DNA of 5,273 nucleotides from Oscillospiraceae bacterium (GTDB lineage: Bacteria > Bacillota > Clostridia > Oscillospirales > Acutalibacteraceae). The position numbers were made by a program, and so were the translations under genes. The notes beneath the pieces were generated by a model that was not told where the DNA came from, searched no databases, and saw nothing but the letters and a program-made list of their open reading frames with translations. The stretch is from assembly GCA_022508865.1 (NCBI GenBank), contig JAFLUK010000102.1, positions 1-5,273 of the forward strand, written 5' to 3'. Of this stretch, positions 1 through 5,273 are shown piece by piece; the stretch's first letter is position 1, and every line of letters begins with the position of its first letter.

Positions 1-33
1 TGAGGTTGCACCAATTTTTATTTGTATTTTCAT
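1..33 (-). CDS. Possible start of a gene running off the left edge (weak)
   Basis: An ATG on the minus strand, 18 bases after the cca stop codon, opens a frame reading MKIQIKIGATS that is uninterrupted to the window edge. The short gap and the lack of a terminator behind cca would suit a downstream operon partner. However, only 11 codons are visible, there is no Shine-Dalgarno sequence in the all A/T/C stretch before the ATG, and lysine/isoleucine-rich frames arise easily by chance in AT-rich DNA. No family can be recognised. It may equally be non-coding sequence ahead of a gene that starts outside the window. Confidence 0.2.
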   Translation of the reverse strand, partial: MKIQIKIGATS

Positions 34-51
34 TTAGATTTTTAGTTTTAA

Positions 52-1386
52 TTAAAAACGAACATCTTTAATCAAACTTAATAATTCTTCTCTATTGTTA
101 TTTACTTTTTCTTCAATAACCATATTTAGCAGATTATCCAGTGTTTCACCTATTTTTTTACCGTCTGAAATACCGCTGTGAAGTAAATCAGAGCCGGAAA
201 TTGCAAGGTCATTAAGGGAATAACACTGGTGGCTACAGATAATTTCGTCAAAGAGCCTGCAAGTATTTTGGTGGTCAATCAGTTTTTCCTCTCTTTTATA
301 ATTTGATTGAGCCATTATATCTGCAAGCTGTATGGTCATCAGCAGGGCAAAATTGTCCTTACCGATAATCTTTAGTACCTTTTTAATTTCTACATTATCC
401 GGCTTAAGTCTTAAATCGTGGTAAGTGATTAGAAGAGTTACCTTATCTATAAAGCTGTTAGAAAAACGCAGTCTTTTAAGTATTACTTTTGTCATTGCAG
501 CACTTATTTTCGGGTGACCCTTGTAGTGAGAAACACCATTCTTATCAATTGTTTGAACGATTGGCTTACCGATATCGTGAAAAAGCATTGTTACTCTCAA
601 GATATCAGTATTTTCCACATTCTTCACCGCAGATACAGTATGCTTCCATAGAGTTTTACTGTGATGAGGGTTATTTTGATTGAAATTAAACATTGTTGCG
701 ATTTCCGGTACAATAACGGCAAAGACATCTTTAAACCTTCTTAATACATAATCGCACTTTTTGCCACATAATATTTTTACAAATTCTGATGATATTCTTT
801 CCTGTGAAATATTATTCAAAAGTTTCTTATTTGCTGCAATTGCATTGAGTGTGTTGAATTCTATAGAAAATCCGTATACAGAGGCAAATCTTAAGGCTCT
901 CAATATCCTAAGCGCATCTTCTTTAAATCTTGTATCAGGGTCGCCTACACAGCGAATTGCATTATATTTAATATCCTTAATACCGTTAAAATAGTCCACA
1001 AATCCCAGTCGTGGATTGTAAGCAACAGCATTTATTGTAAAGTCACGTCTTGCCAAGTCTTTCTTTAAAGAAGTGGTAAATTCAACCTTTTCGGGATGTC
1101 TGTTGTCAAGATAGTCTCCGTCAATTCGATATGTAGTAATTTCGTAAACTTCGTCATTCATAACAACAGATACTGTACCGTGCTTAATGCCTGCATCAAA
1201 GGTTTTGTAATCTGAAAATACAGACAAAATTTCTTCAGGTTTTGCATTTGTTGTTAAATCATAGTCCTTGGGTTCAAGTTTGAGAAGAATATCTCTTACC
1301 GAGCCACCAACAAGATAACATTCAAAACCACTGCTTTCAAGTATATTAATAATATTTACAACATTTTCAGGTAAATTAATCTTCAT
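52..1386 (-). CDS. cca: CCA-adding tRNA nucleotidyltransferase with HD domain
   Basis: Predicted to add or repair the 3'-terminal CCA of tRNAs from CTP and ATP in the cytoplasm; 444 residues from the chosen start. It is a class II nucleotidyltransferase: GGSVRD at residues 27-32, the metal-binding DYD at 41-43 (D41, D43) with E82 as the likely third carboxylate, RRDFTINA at 113-120, and the nucleotide-templating EDALR at 156-160, followed by the RNA-binding helical region. An HD domain follows, with H249, H270-D271 and D356 as likely metal ligands. This resembles the E. coli-type architecture more than the shorter HD-less Bacillus type. The ATG at 1386 is preferred: GTAGAG lies 8 bases upstream, and the alternative TTG at 1404 would fall almost at the predicted transcription start. 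The gene is divergent from the CDF gene. Poly(A) polymerases and A- or CC-adding enzymes share these motifs, so exact specificity is inferred. Confidence 0.9.
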   Translation of the reverse strand: MKINLPENVVNIINILESSGFECYLVGGSVRDILLKLEPKDYDLTTNAKPEEILSVFSDYKTFDAGIKHGTVSVVMNDEVYEITTYRIDGDYLDNRHPEKVEFTTSLKKDLARRDFTINAVAYNPRLGFVDYFNGIKDIKYNAIRCVGDPDTRFKEDALRILRALRFASVYGFSIEFNTLNAIAANKKLLNNISQERISSEFVKILCGKKCDYVLRRFKDVFAVIVPEIATMFNFNQNNPHHSKTLWKHTVSAVKNVENTDILRVTMLFHDIGKPIVQTIDKNGVSHYKGHPKISAAMTKVILKRLRFSNSFIDKVTLLITYHDLRLKPDNVEIKKVLKIIGKDNFALLMTIQLADIMAQSNYKREEKLIDHQNTCRLFDEIICSHQCYSLNDLAISGSDLLHSGISDGKKIGETLDNLLNMVIEEKVNNNREELLSLIKDVRF

Positions 1387-1414
1387 AACATCAACTCTAC
1401 ACAAATATAGTATT

Positions 1415-1442
1415 ATTATATCATAACAAAATAATTATACAA
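1415..1442 (-). promoter_or_regulatory. Sigma-A-type promoter for cca
   Basis: Read on the minus strand, TTGTAT (1442-1437) is followed by 16 bases and a perfect TATAAT (1420-1415), with TGA directly ahead of it making an extended -10. Transcription should begin near 1408, giving a leader of about 20 bases to the ATG at 1386. This supports that start over the upstream TTG. Confidence 0.65.
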
Positions 1443-1459
1443 TTACTTTTTAAAATATA

Positions 1460-1488
1460 TTGACATTTTTTTGTCAGAGACATATAAT
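1460..1488 (+). promoter_or_regulatory. Consensus sigma-A promoter for the CDF gene
   Basis: A perfect TTGACA (1460-1465), a 17-base spacer and a perfect TATAAT (1483-1488) form a textbook vegetative promoter. Transcription should start near 1495, about 30 bases before the TTG start at 1526. The -35 box lies only 17 bases from the -35 of the divergent cca promoter. A longer reading of the CDF frame from the TTG at 1460 is an artefact, because that codon is the -35 box itself. Confidence 0.85.
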
Positions 1489-1498
1489 AATCAGACAA
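1461..1498. promoter_or_regulatory. Candidate operator: GACA/TGTC half-site cluster
   Basis: TGACA (1461-1465) and TGTCA (1472-1476) form a perfect inverted repeat around six T residues, overlapping the -35 box and spacer. Further GACA copies lie at 1479-1482 and 1494-1497. TTGTC (1471-1475) and GACAA (1494-1498) form a second inverted pair that brackets the -10 box. A repressor bound here could block the very strong CDF promoter. No known metal-sensor consensus is recognised, so an operator role is inferred from symmetry and position only. Confidence 0.35.
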
Positions 1499-1512
1499 CT
1501 AAATTCACAGTT

Positions 1513-1520
1513 GAAGGTGA
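1513..1520 (+). promoter_or_regulatory. Ribosome binding site fixing the CDF TTG start
   Basis: GAAGGTGA is a good match to the Shine-Dalgarno sequence and ends 5 bases before TTG at 1526. No ATG follows at suitable spacing in this frame, so it determines the non-ATG start. Confidence 0.8.
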
Positions 1521-1525
1521 TTATT

Positions 1526-2395
1526 TTGACAGATACTAAGATTGCCTACAGAGTATCCTTTGTGAGCATAGTAGGCAATGTTGCGCTGGCAATTTTCAAA
1601 ATGATAGCAGGTATTTTTGCAAATTCCGGTGCAATGATTTCCGATGCTGTACACTCATTGTCAGATGTTTTCAGCACAATTATTGTTATTATAGGTGTAA
1701 AAATATCTTCAAAGGAGTCTGACAATTCTCATAGATACGGCCATGAAAGAATGGAATGTATGGCTTCCATGGCACTCGCTATCATTCTTTTTCTTACAAG
1801 TATTGGTATCGGTTATAGTGGAATTGAAAAAATTATAAACGGCAATTATCAGGGATTATCAAAGTTTGGTATACTTGCACTTATAGCTGCTGTTGTTTCT
1901 ATTGTTGCAAAAGAACTTATGTATCAATATACTATGCGTAATGCCAAAAAGATTAATTCATCCTCCTTAAAGGCTGACGCATGGCACCACAGAAGTGACG
2001 CACTGTCATCTGTAGCCAGCTTAATTGGTATTGGCGGTACAATGATGGGCATAAAAATCCTTGACCCTATTGTCAGCGTTATTATCTGTGTTGTTATTGT
2101 AAAGGCTGCTTTTGATATTCTTAAAGAATCTGTTGACAAACTTGTTGACAAATCATGCGACAATGACACAATTATGGAAATGGAAAATATTGTCCGTTCA
2201 ATTGATGGTGTTCTTGAACTTGACGATATTAAAACAAGACTTTTCGGTAACAAAATTTTTGTTGATATAGAAATATGCGCAGATGGCAATTTGACACTTT
2301 ATGATGCTCACAAAATTGCAGAAAACGTTCATGACATAATTGAAAATAACTTTAAAAATGTCAAGCACTGTATGGTGCATGTAAATCCAAAATAA
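1526..2395 (+). CDS. Cation diffusion facilitator (CDF) family metal exporter
   Basis: Inner-membrane, probably dimeric antiporter expected to expel a divalent metal such as Zn2+ in exchange for protons; 289 residues from a TTG start. Six membrane segments are visible at about 9-31, 36-59, 80-101, 113-135, 155-176 and 178-198, followed by a cytoplasmic C-terminal domain. The transport site is HxxxD in TM2 (H43, D47) and HxxxD in TM5 (H154, D158), a pattern typical of zinc-type CDFs. The TM2-TM3 loop carries D66, H69 and H73, matching the YiiP loop site. In the C-terminal domain, H262 and H285 remain, but two positions that are His in YiiP appear as D (in DDIK, near 233) and E249, so the regulatory metal site looks altered. 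The gene has its own consensus promoter, a possible operator and a 3' hairpin terminator, so it is probably monocistronic. Zn2+ is inferred; Mn2+, Fe2+, Co2+ or Cd2+ remain possible. Confidence 0.92.
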   Translation: MTDTKIAYRVSFVSIVGNVALAIFKMIAGIFANSGAMISDAVHSLSDVFSTIIVIIGVKISSKESDNSHRYGHERMECMASMALAIILFLTSIGIGYSGIEKIINGNYQGLSKFGILALIAAVVSIVAKELMYQYTMRNAKKINSSSLKADAWHHRSDALSSVASLIGIGGTMMGIKILDPIVSVIICVVIVKAAFDILKESVDKLVDKSCDNDTIMEMENIVRSIDGVLELDDIKTRLFGNKIFVDIEICADGNLTLYDAHKIAENVHDIIENNFKNVKHCMVHVNPK

Positions 2396-2480
2396 TTATT
2401 TAAAAATTTAGATTTTTATGAAAAATTGTAACACAAATTATATATACAACATCTGACATTTTTAGGCATAAGGAAAGCTC
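2396..2480. other. Convergent intergenic spacer
   Basis: AT-rich spacer between the stop codons of the CDF and ATPase genes. It holds a 7-bp A/T-only inverted repeat (TAAAAAT, TTAG, ATTTTTA; 2401-2418), which is too weak to be a terminator alone, and the left edge of the strong hairpin that begins at 2474. No small gene is evident. Confidence 0.6.
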
Positions 2481-2504
2481 TTACCTTTTGGTAAGAGCTT
2501 TTTT
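2474..2504 (+). terminator. Rho-independent terminator of the CDF gene, overlapping the ATPase 3' end
   Basis: A perfect 12-bp stem (AAAGCTCTTACC at 2474-2485, GGTAAGAGCTTT at 2490-2501) has a TTTT loop and a run of six T at 2499-2504, a classic intrinsic terminator on the plus strand. On the minus strand the same hairpin is followed by only three T and then CC, so it would terminate ATPase transcripts less cleanly, though A residues flank it. The ATPase stop codon (2483-2481) sits inside the stem, and its last six codons (KALTKR) supply the remaining bases of the left arm, the loop and the right arm. Confidence 0.88.
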
Positions 2505-4787
2505 AATATTATGTGTGAGGAAAGTTAGAAGTGTAAACATAAGTATGGACAAACCAAAGAAACAAAGCATAATTATAAATGAATAAAAATCAAGCTTAAC
2601 TATACTAATAATTTTGCTTCCAAATACAAAACCTATTATCAGAGCTATAAATATAAAGGAAACAAGAGATGCTCTTAATTTGTTAAGTGGTAATGAAATT
2701 TTCACTACAAGAACAAACAGTGTAAAGGCTGTTATCATAACACACATAGTCTCTGTTACAGGCTTGGATATGCCAAGCGTACTACTGAATATCATTAAAA
2801 ATACTGCATTCAGCGTTACTGTTACACCGCCAGGAATTGCGCCTGTTATGATATTAAGGAAAAAATTCCCCTGTATTCTGTTGTTATTATATTCCAGCGC
2901 CAGGATAAATGATGGAATTCCGATTGTAAGTCCCCCAACAAAGGAAAGCTGGATTGACTCAAATGGATAAGGTACCCTGAAGCACATTACTATTATTGAC
3001 AACAAAATCGAAAATAAATTCTTAACAAGAAAAAGCGATGCGCTTCTCTGAATGTTCTGAATGGTTCTTCTTCCCTCTGCCACAATATGGGGCATTGAAG
3101 AAAAGTCGTTATCTGCCAATACAATCTGGGAAACACACTTTGCGGCTTCGCTGCCTGATGCCATTGCAACAGAGCAATCTGCTCTTTTTAATGCAAGGAC
3201 GTCATTTACTCCGTCCCCTGTCATTGCGACAGAGTGACCTTTTTCATGAAGAGCAATTACAAGCTTTTCTTTTTGCTGTGGAGTTACTCTGCCAAAGATA
3301 GTATATTTTTCTGCGGCTTCTTTTATTTCTTCATCAGAATTAAGTGTGCTGCAATCCACAGCATTATTATAACCATCAATATCAAAATTCTTTGCTATAT
3401 TTACTATTGTATTTACAGAGTCACCCGAAATTATTTTTATTGTAACATCCTGCTGTTTAAAATATTCCAGTGTTTCCTTTGCATTTTTTCTTAACTTATC
3501 CTTAAGGAGGACGTTACAAACAGGAGTTCTTTTATCTCCTTCTATAGATATAAAAGTAAGCACTCTGAATTTTTCTTCATAGTCTTTGACAACCTTTAGT
3601 ACCTCTGACTCATTTTCATCAAGTATAAATTCTCCTGCACCACATAAAATCTTTTTATTCCCTATTGATACAGATGAGCACTTCTTTTCAGAGGAAAAAG
3701 CTTCAAAGCTGTCTGCCTTATTAAATTCACAACCCAAAACATATTCACGAACAGCATTCATAGTACTGTTATAATCAGGGCTGTTATTTGCAAAATCAGA
3801 CAAAATGGATAACGCCTGATCTTCTGAAATGTTATCACAGGGAATTACATCTTCAACCAGCATTTCATCACAGGTAAGTGTGCCTGTTTTGTCAAGACAA
3901 AGCACATCAACCCTTGCTAAAGTTTCTATGCAATATAAATCCTGCACCAATACCTTTTTTCCGGAAAGTCTGATAACAGATACTGCAAGAACAGTACTTG
4001 TCAGAAGCACAAGTCCCTCCGGTATCATACCAATCAGTGCTGCAACAGTCTTAACAACAGAATTTTGGAGAGGCTCTTTAATAATCCAAAATTGCTCTGC
4101 AAAGAGAAATGCACCAAGGGGAATAAGTATGATTGTAACAACCTTAATGATTTTTTGAATTGTTGTAAGAATTTCAGAATTAATCTTTTTATAGTATTTT
4201 GCAGAGTTATTCAGCTTGGATGCGTAGTTGTCGTCCCCAACTGCCGTAACTCTTGCATAACAGCAACCTGAATTCACAAAGCTTCCTGAAAGGAGCTTGT
4301 CATTTACAGATTTTGATATCAGCTCACTTTCTCCGGTAAGAAGACTTTCGTTCACAAAGCAATTTCCGGAAATTACAGTACAGTCTGTTGGAATCTGGTC
4401 ACCTCTGCCGAGGATAATCACATCATCCAGAACAATTTCTTCATTTGGGATTGAAACTTCTTCATTATTTCTAAAAGCCTTGATTGTATTACCTGTAATT
4501 ATTGACAGCTTGTCAACAGCTTTTTTGCTTCTTATTTCCTGTACTATACCAATAATTGTATTAAAAAAAACAACCCCGATAAAAAGCATATTTTTGTAGG
4601 AGCCAACTAAAAAGACTGCAGTTGCAAGAATTATATTTATCAGATTAAAAAGGGTAAATATATTTTTTGCAAAAATTGACTTTAAAGTTTTTTCAGGTTT
4701 TGAAGTGTCAATATTAACTTTTCCCTGTTGTTTCCTTAACACAATTTCCTTACTGTTAAGACCAACAATTTCTTTACTTAAATTCAT
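2481..4787 (-). CDS. CtpE/ExP7-like P-type cation-transporting ATPase (probable Ca2+)
   Basis: ATP-driven membrane cation pump, 768 residues from the chosen start. Visible in order: TM1-TM2 (about 42-82), the actuator domain with TGES at 151-154, TM3-TM4 (about 212-272) with PEGL at 256-259, the phosphorylation site DKTGT at 299-303 (D299), the nucleotide-binding domain (GAGE at 383-386 where Ca2+ pumps usually have KGAPE), SGDS at 454-457, TGDGVND at 523-529 (D525, D529), then six C-terminal membrane segments (about 585-755). GMIPEGLVLLTS in TM4 and LTIGIPSF in TM6 match the CtpE/ExP7 lineage rather than SERCA-, MgtA- or heavy-metal types; there is no N-terminal metal-binding domain. CtpE is linked to Ca2+ uptake in mycobacteria, so Ca2+ is an inference from family, and direction is uncertain. 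The ATG at 4787 follows GGTG and fits family N-termini; a GTG at 4826 would add 13 residues but lacks a Shine-Dalgarno sequence. Confidence 0.9.
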   Translation of the reverse strand: MNLSKEIVGLNSKEIVLRKQQGKVNIDTSKPEKTLKSIFAKNIFTLFNLINIILATAVFLVGSYKNMLFIGVVFFNTIIGIVQEIRSKKAVDKLSIITGNTIKAFRNNEEVSIPNEEIVLDDVIILGRGDQIPTDCTVISGNCFVNESLLTGESELISKSVNDKLLSGSFVNSGCCYARVTAVGDDNYASKLNNSAKYYKKINSEILTTIQKIIKVVTIILIPLGAFLFAEQFWIIKEPLQNSVVKTVAALIGMIPEGLVLLTSTVLAVSVIRLSGKKVLVQDLYCIETLARVDVLCLDKTGTLTCDEMLVEDVIPCDNISEDQALSILSDFANNSPDYNSTMNAVREYVLGCEFNKADSFEAFSSEKKCSSVSIGNKKILCGAGEFILDENESEVLKVVKDYEEKFRVLTFISIEGDKRTPVCNVLLKDKLRKNAKETLEYFKQQDVTIKIISGDSVNTIVNIAKNFDIDGYNNAVDCSTLNSDEEIKEAAEKYTIFGRVTPQQKEKLVIALHEKGHSVAMTGDGVNDVLALKRADCSVAMASGSEAAKCVSQIVLADNDFSSMPHIVAEGRRTIQNIQRSASLFLVKNLFSILLSIIVMCFRVPYPFESIQLSFVGGLTIGIPSFILALEYNNNRIQGNFFLNIITGAIPGGVTVTLNAVFLMIFSSTLGISKPVTETMCVMITAFTLFVLVVKISLPLNKLRASLVSFIFIALIIGFVFGSKIISIVKLDFYSFIIMLCFFGLSILMFTLLTFLTHNIKKALTKR

Positions 4788-4791
4788 TACG

Positions 4792-4795
4792 CACC
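4792..4795 (-). promoter_or_regulatory. Ribosome binding site of the ATPase gene
   Basis: On the minus strand GGTG lies 4 bases before the ATG at 4787, pairing with the distal part of the anti-Shine-Dalgarno sequence at acceptable spacing. It is modest, but better than anything ahead of the upstream GTG at 4826, and it directly abuts the inverted repeat at 4796-4819. Confidence 0.5.
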
Positions 4796-4819
4796 AATTT
4801 TTAAAACAGTTTAAAAATT
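4796..4819 (-). repeat. Perfect 10-bp inverted repeat abutting the ATPase ribosome binding site
   Basis: AATTTTTAAA (4796-4805) and TTTAAAAATT (4810-4819) are exact reverse complements separated by 4 bases. In the ATPase mRNA this would be an all A-U hairpin ending right at the GGTG ribosome binding site. On DNA it could be a palindromic protein-binding site downstream of the promoter. An A/T-only stem is thermodynamically weak, and AT-rich DNA yields such repeats by chance, so its function is unproven. Confidence 0.5.
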
Positions 4820-4881
4820 CTTCCACATATCAAGAAAAAATCAAAAAAACTCTCTTATCAATGGGAATACATTTATTTTTA

Positions 4882-4927
4882 ATTTTACTTACCACGTTAT
4901 TATACAACAATACATGAAAAAATAAAA
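4882..4927 (-). promoter_or_regulatory. Candidate promoter(s) for the ATPase gene
   Basis: Two overlapping options read on the minus strand. TTGTTG (4910-4905), 17 bases, then TAAAAT (4887-4882) has both boxes reasonably matched. Alternatively a perfect TATAAT (4904-4899) has only a poor -35 (TTTTAT at 4927-4922) at 17 bases. Either gives a leader of about 85-105 bases before the ATG at 4787. I see no riboswitch-like structure in that leader beyond the inverted repeat. Confidence 0.4.
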
Positions 4928-4952
4928 GTATGGCATATAAAAAAGTGATTAT

Positions 4953-5273
4953 ATGAAAAAATTAATTTCAATTTTAATTGCTGTTGTAGCAATTACGGGT
5001 ACTTTTGCAACAATTGATAATGCTACAGTTGCTATGACTGCAAATGAAGAGGTCAAAAATAAATATGTTCAAATTGGCGGTCAACCCTTTGGAATAAAAT
5101 TTTATTCCGATGGTGTTATGATAACCAAAATAAGAGAAAATTCACCTGCTGATGTAAGCGGTCTAAAGGTTAATGATATTATTATCAGAATTAATGATGA
5201 TAATATTAAATCAAATGACTCTGTAAAAAATATTATCGAAAACTGCAATGGCAAGGAAATCAGATTTACTGTT
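4953..5273 (+). CDS. Exported PDZ-domain protein, SpoIVB-like, cut by window edge
   Basis: The first 107 residues are visible and the frame is open to the edge. Residues 1-30 look like a signal peptide or membrane anchor: MKK, then a hydrophobic stretch at about 4-20, with a possible cleavage after AMTA (27-30). From about residue 38 a PDZ domain begins, with GGQPFGIKFYSDGV at 42-55 and the SPADVSGLKVNDIIIRIN core at 64-81. The GGQPFGIK...DGV entry and a PDZ domain directly after the anchor resemble SpoIVB, the serine protease (family S55) that signals across the forespore membranes to activate sigma-K. The catalytic domain would lie beyond the window, so this could instead be another PDZ protein, for example an HtrA- or CtpA-like relative. 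AAGTGA precedes the ATG by 4 bases as a weak ribosome binding site. It is divergent from the ATPase; no convincing sigma-A or sigma-F/G promoter was found. Confidence 0.7.
   Translation, partial: MKKLISILIAVVAITGTFATIDNATVAMTANEEVKNKYVQIGGQPFGIKFYSDGVMITKIRENSPADVSGLKVNDIIIRINDDNIKSNDSVKNIIENCNGKEIRFTV

Noticed and set aside
489..994. Plus-strand frames opposite cca (489-683, 761-994)
   Set aside because: Antisense to a gene with every family motif; no ribosome binding site or recognisable protein.
1460..1525. N-terminal extension of the CDF protein from TTG at 1460
   Set aside because: The codon is the -35 box, the segment contains the -10 box and predicted transcription start, and the extension does not resemble CDF N-termini.
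1924..2380. Minus-strand frames opposite the CDF gene (1924-2289, 2198-2380)
   Set aside because: Shadows of the CDF reading frame; low-complexity Ser/Ile-rich translations.
2614..4599. Several plus-strand open frames of 60-118 codons within the ATPase region (2614-2970, 3038-3301, 3234-3494, 3829-4158, 4297-4599)
   Set aside because: They lie antisense to a well-supported P-type ATPase, lack recognisable domains, and have compositions expected of its complement.
8..4803. 13-mer gcaccaattttta shared by 8-20 and 4791-4803, and 13-mer atttagattttta shared by 32-44 and 2406-2418
   Set aside because: Short AT-rich matches in intergenic or near-intergenic sequence without extended similarity or regular spacing; chance is likely, although the first includes the GGTG ribosome-binding element.
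4861..4917. Short plus-strand ORF MGIHLFLILLTTLLYNNT in the divergent spacer, resembling a small hydrophobic peptide
   Set aside because: No Shine-Dalgarno sequence upstream of its ATG, and it overlaps the ATPase promoter candidates; hydrophobic codons are expected in T-rich DNA.
4918..4952. Possible sporulation sigma-F/G promoter (CATATAA at 4934-4940) ahead of the SpoIVB-like gene
   Set aside because: The -10 does not match CATnnTA properly and no matching -35 lies at the right spacing.

Overview
This AT-rich window (by eye about one third G+C) looks like chromosomal DNA of a low-GC Firmicute, probably an anaerobic clostridial or Ruminococcus-like bacterium. The support is strong sigma-A-type promoters, a TTG start codon behind a good Shine-Dalgarno sequence, clostridial-looking protein sequences, and a partial gene that resembles the N-terminus of the sporulation protease SpoIVB. 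The species cannot be named from the sequence alone.

Layout. A CCA-adding tRNA nucleotidyltransferase with an HD domain (cca-type) lies on the minus strand at 52-1386. Just beyond its 3' end is a weakly supported minus-strand start that runs off the left edge. Back to back with cca, from a compact divergent promoter region (about 1387-1525), a cation diffusion facilitator (CDF) metal exporter runs on the plus strand at 1526-2395. It converges on a large CtpE/ExP7-type P-type cation ATPase on the minus strand (2481-4787). The 12-bp terminator hairpin behind the CDF gene also encodes the last codons of the ATPase. An AT-rich divergent region (4788-4952) separates the ATPase from a plus-strand gene for a secreted or membrane-anchored PDZ-domain protein, SpoIVB-like, which is cut by the right edge.

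Function. The two central genes are both divalent-cation transporters: the CDF probably exports Zn2+ or a similar metal by proton antiport, and the ATPase is of the lineage linked to Ca2+ transport. They converge and do not form an operon, so any link between them would be through regulation or physiology. The cca gene is housekeeping tRNA maturation and repair. I see no mobile element, CRISPR array, rRNA or tRNA gene, and nothing that amounts to a new multi-gene system. The points most worth a second look are regulatory: a cluster of GACA/TGTC half-sites over the CDF promoter, a terminator embedded in coding sequence, and a perfect inverted repeat abutting the ATPase ribosome-binding site.
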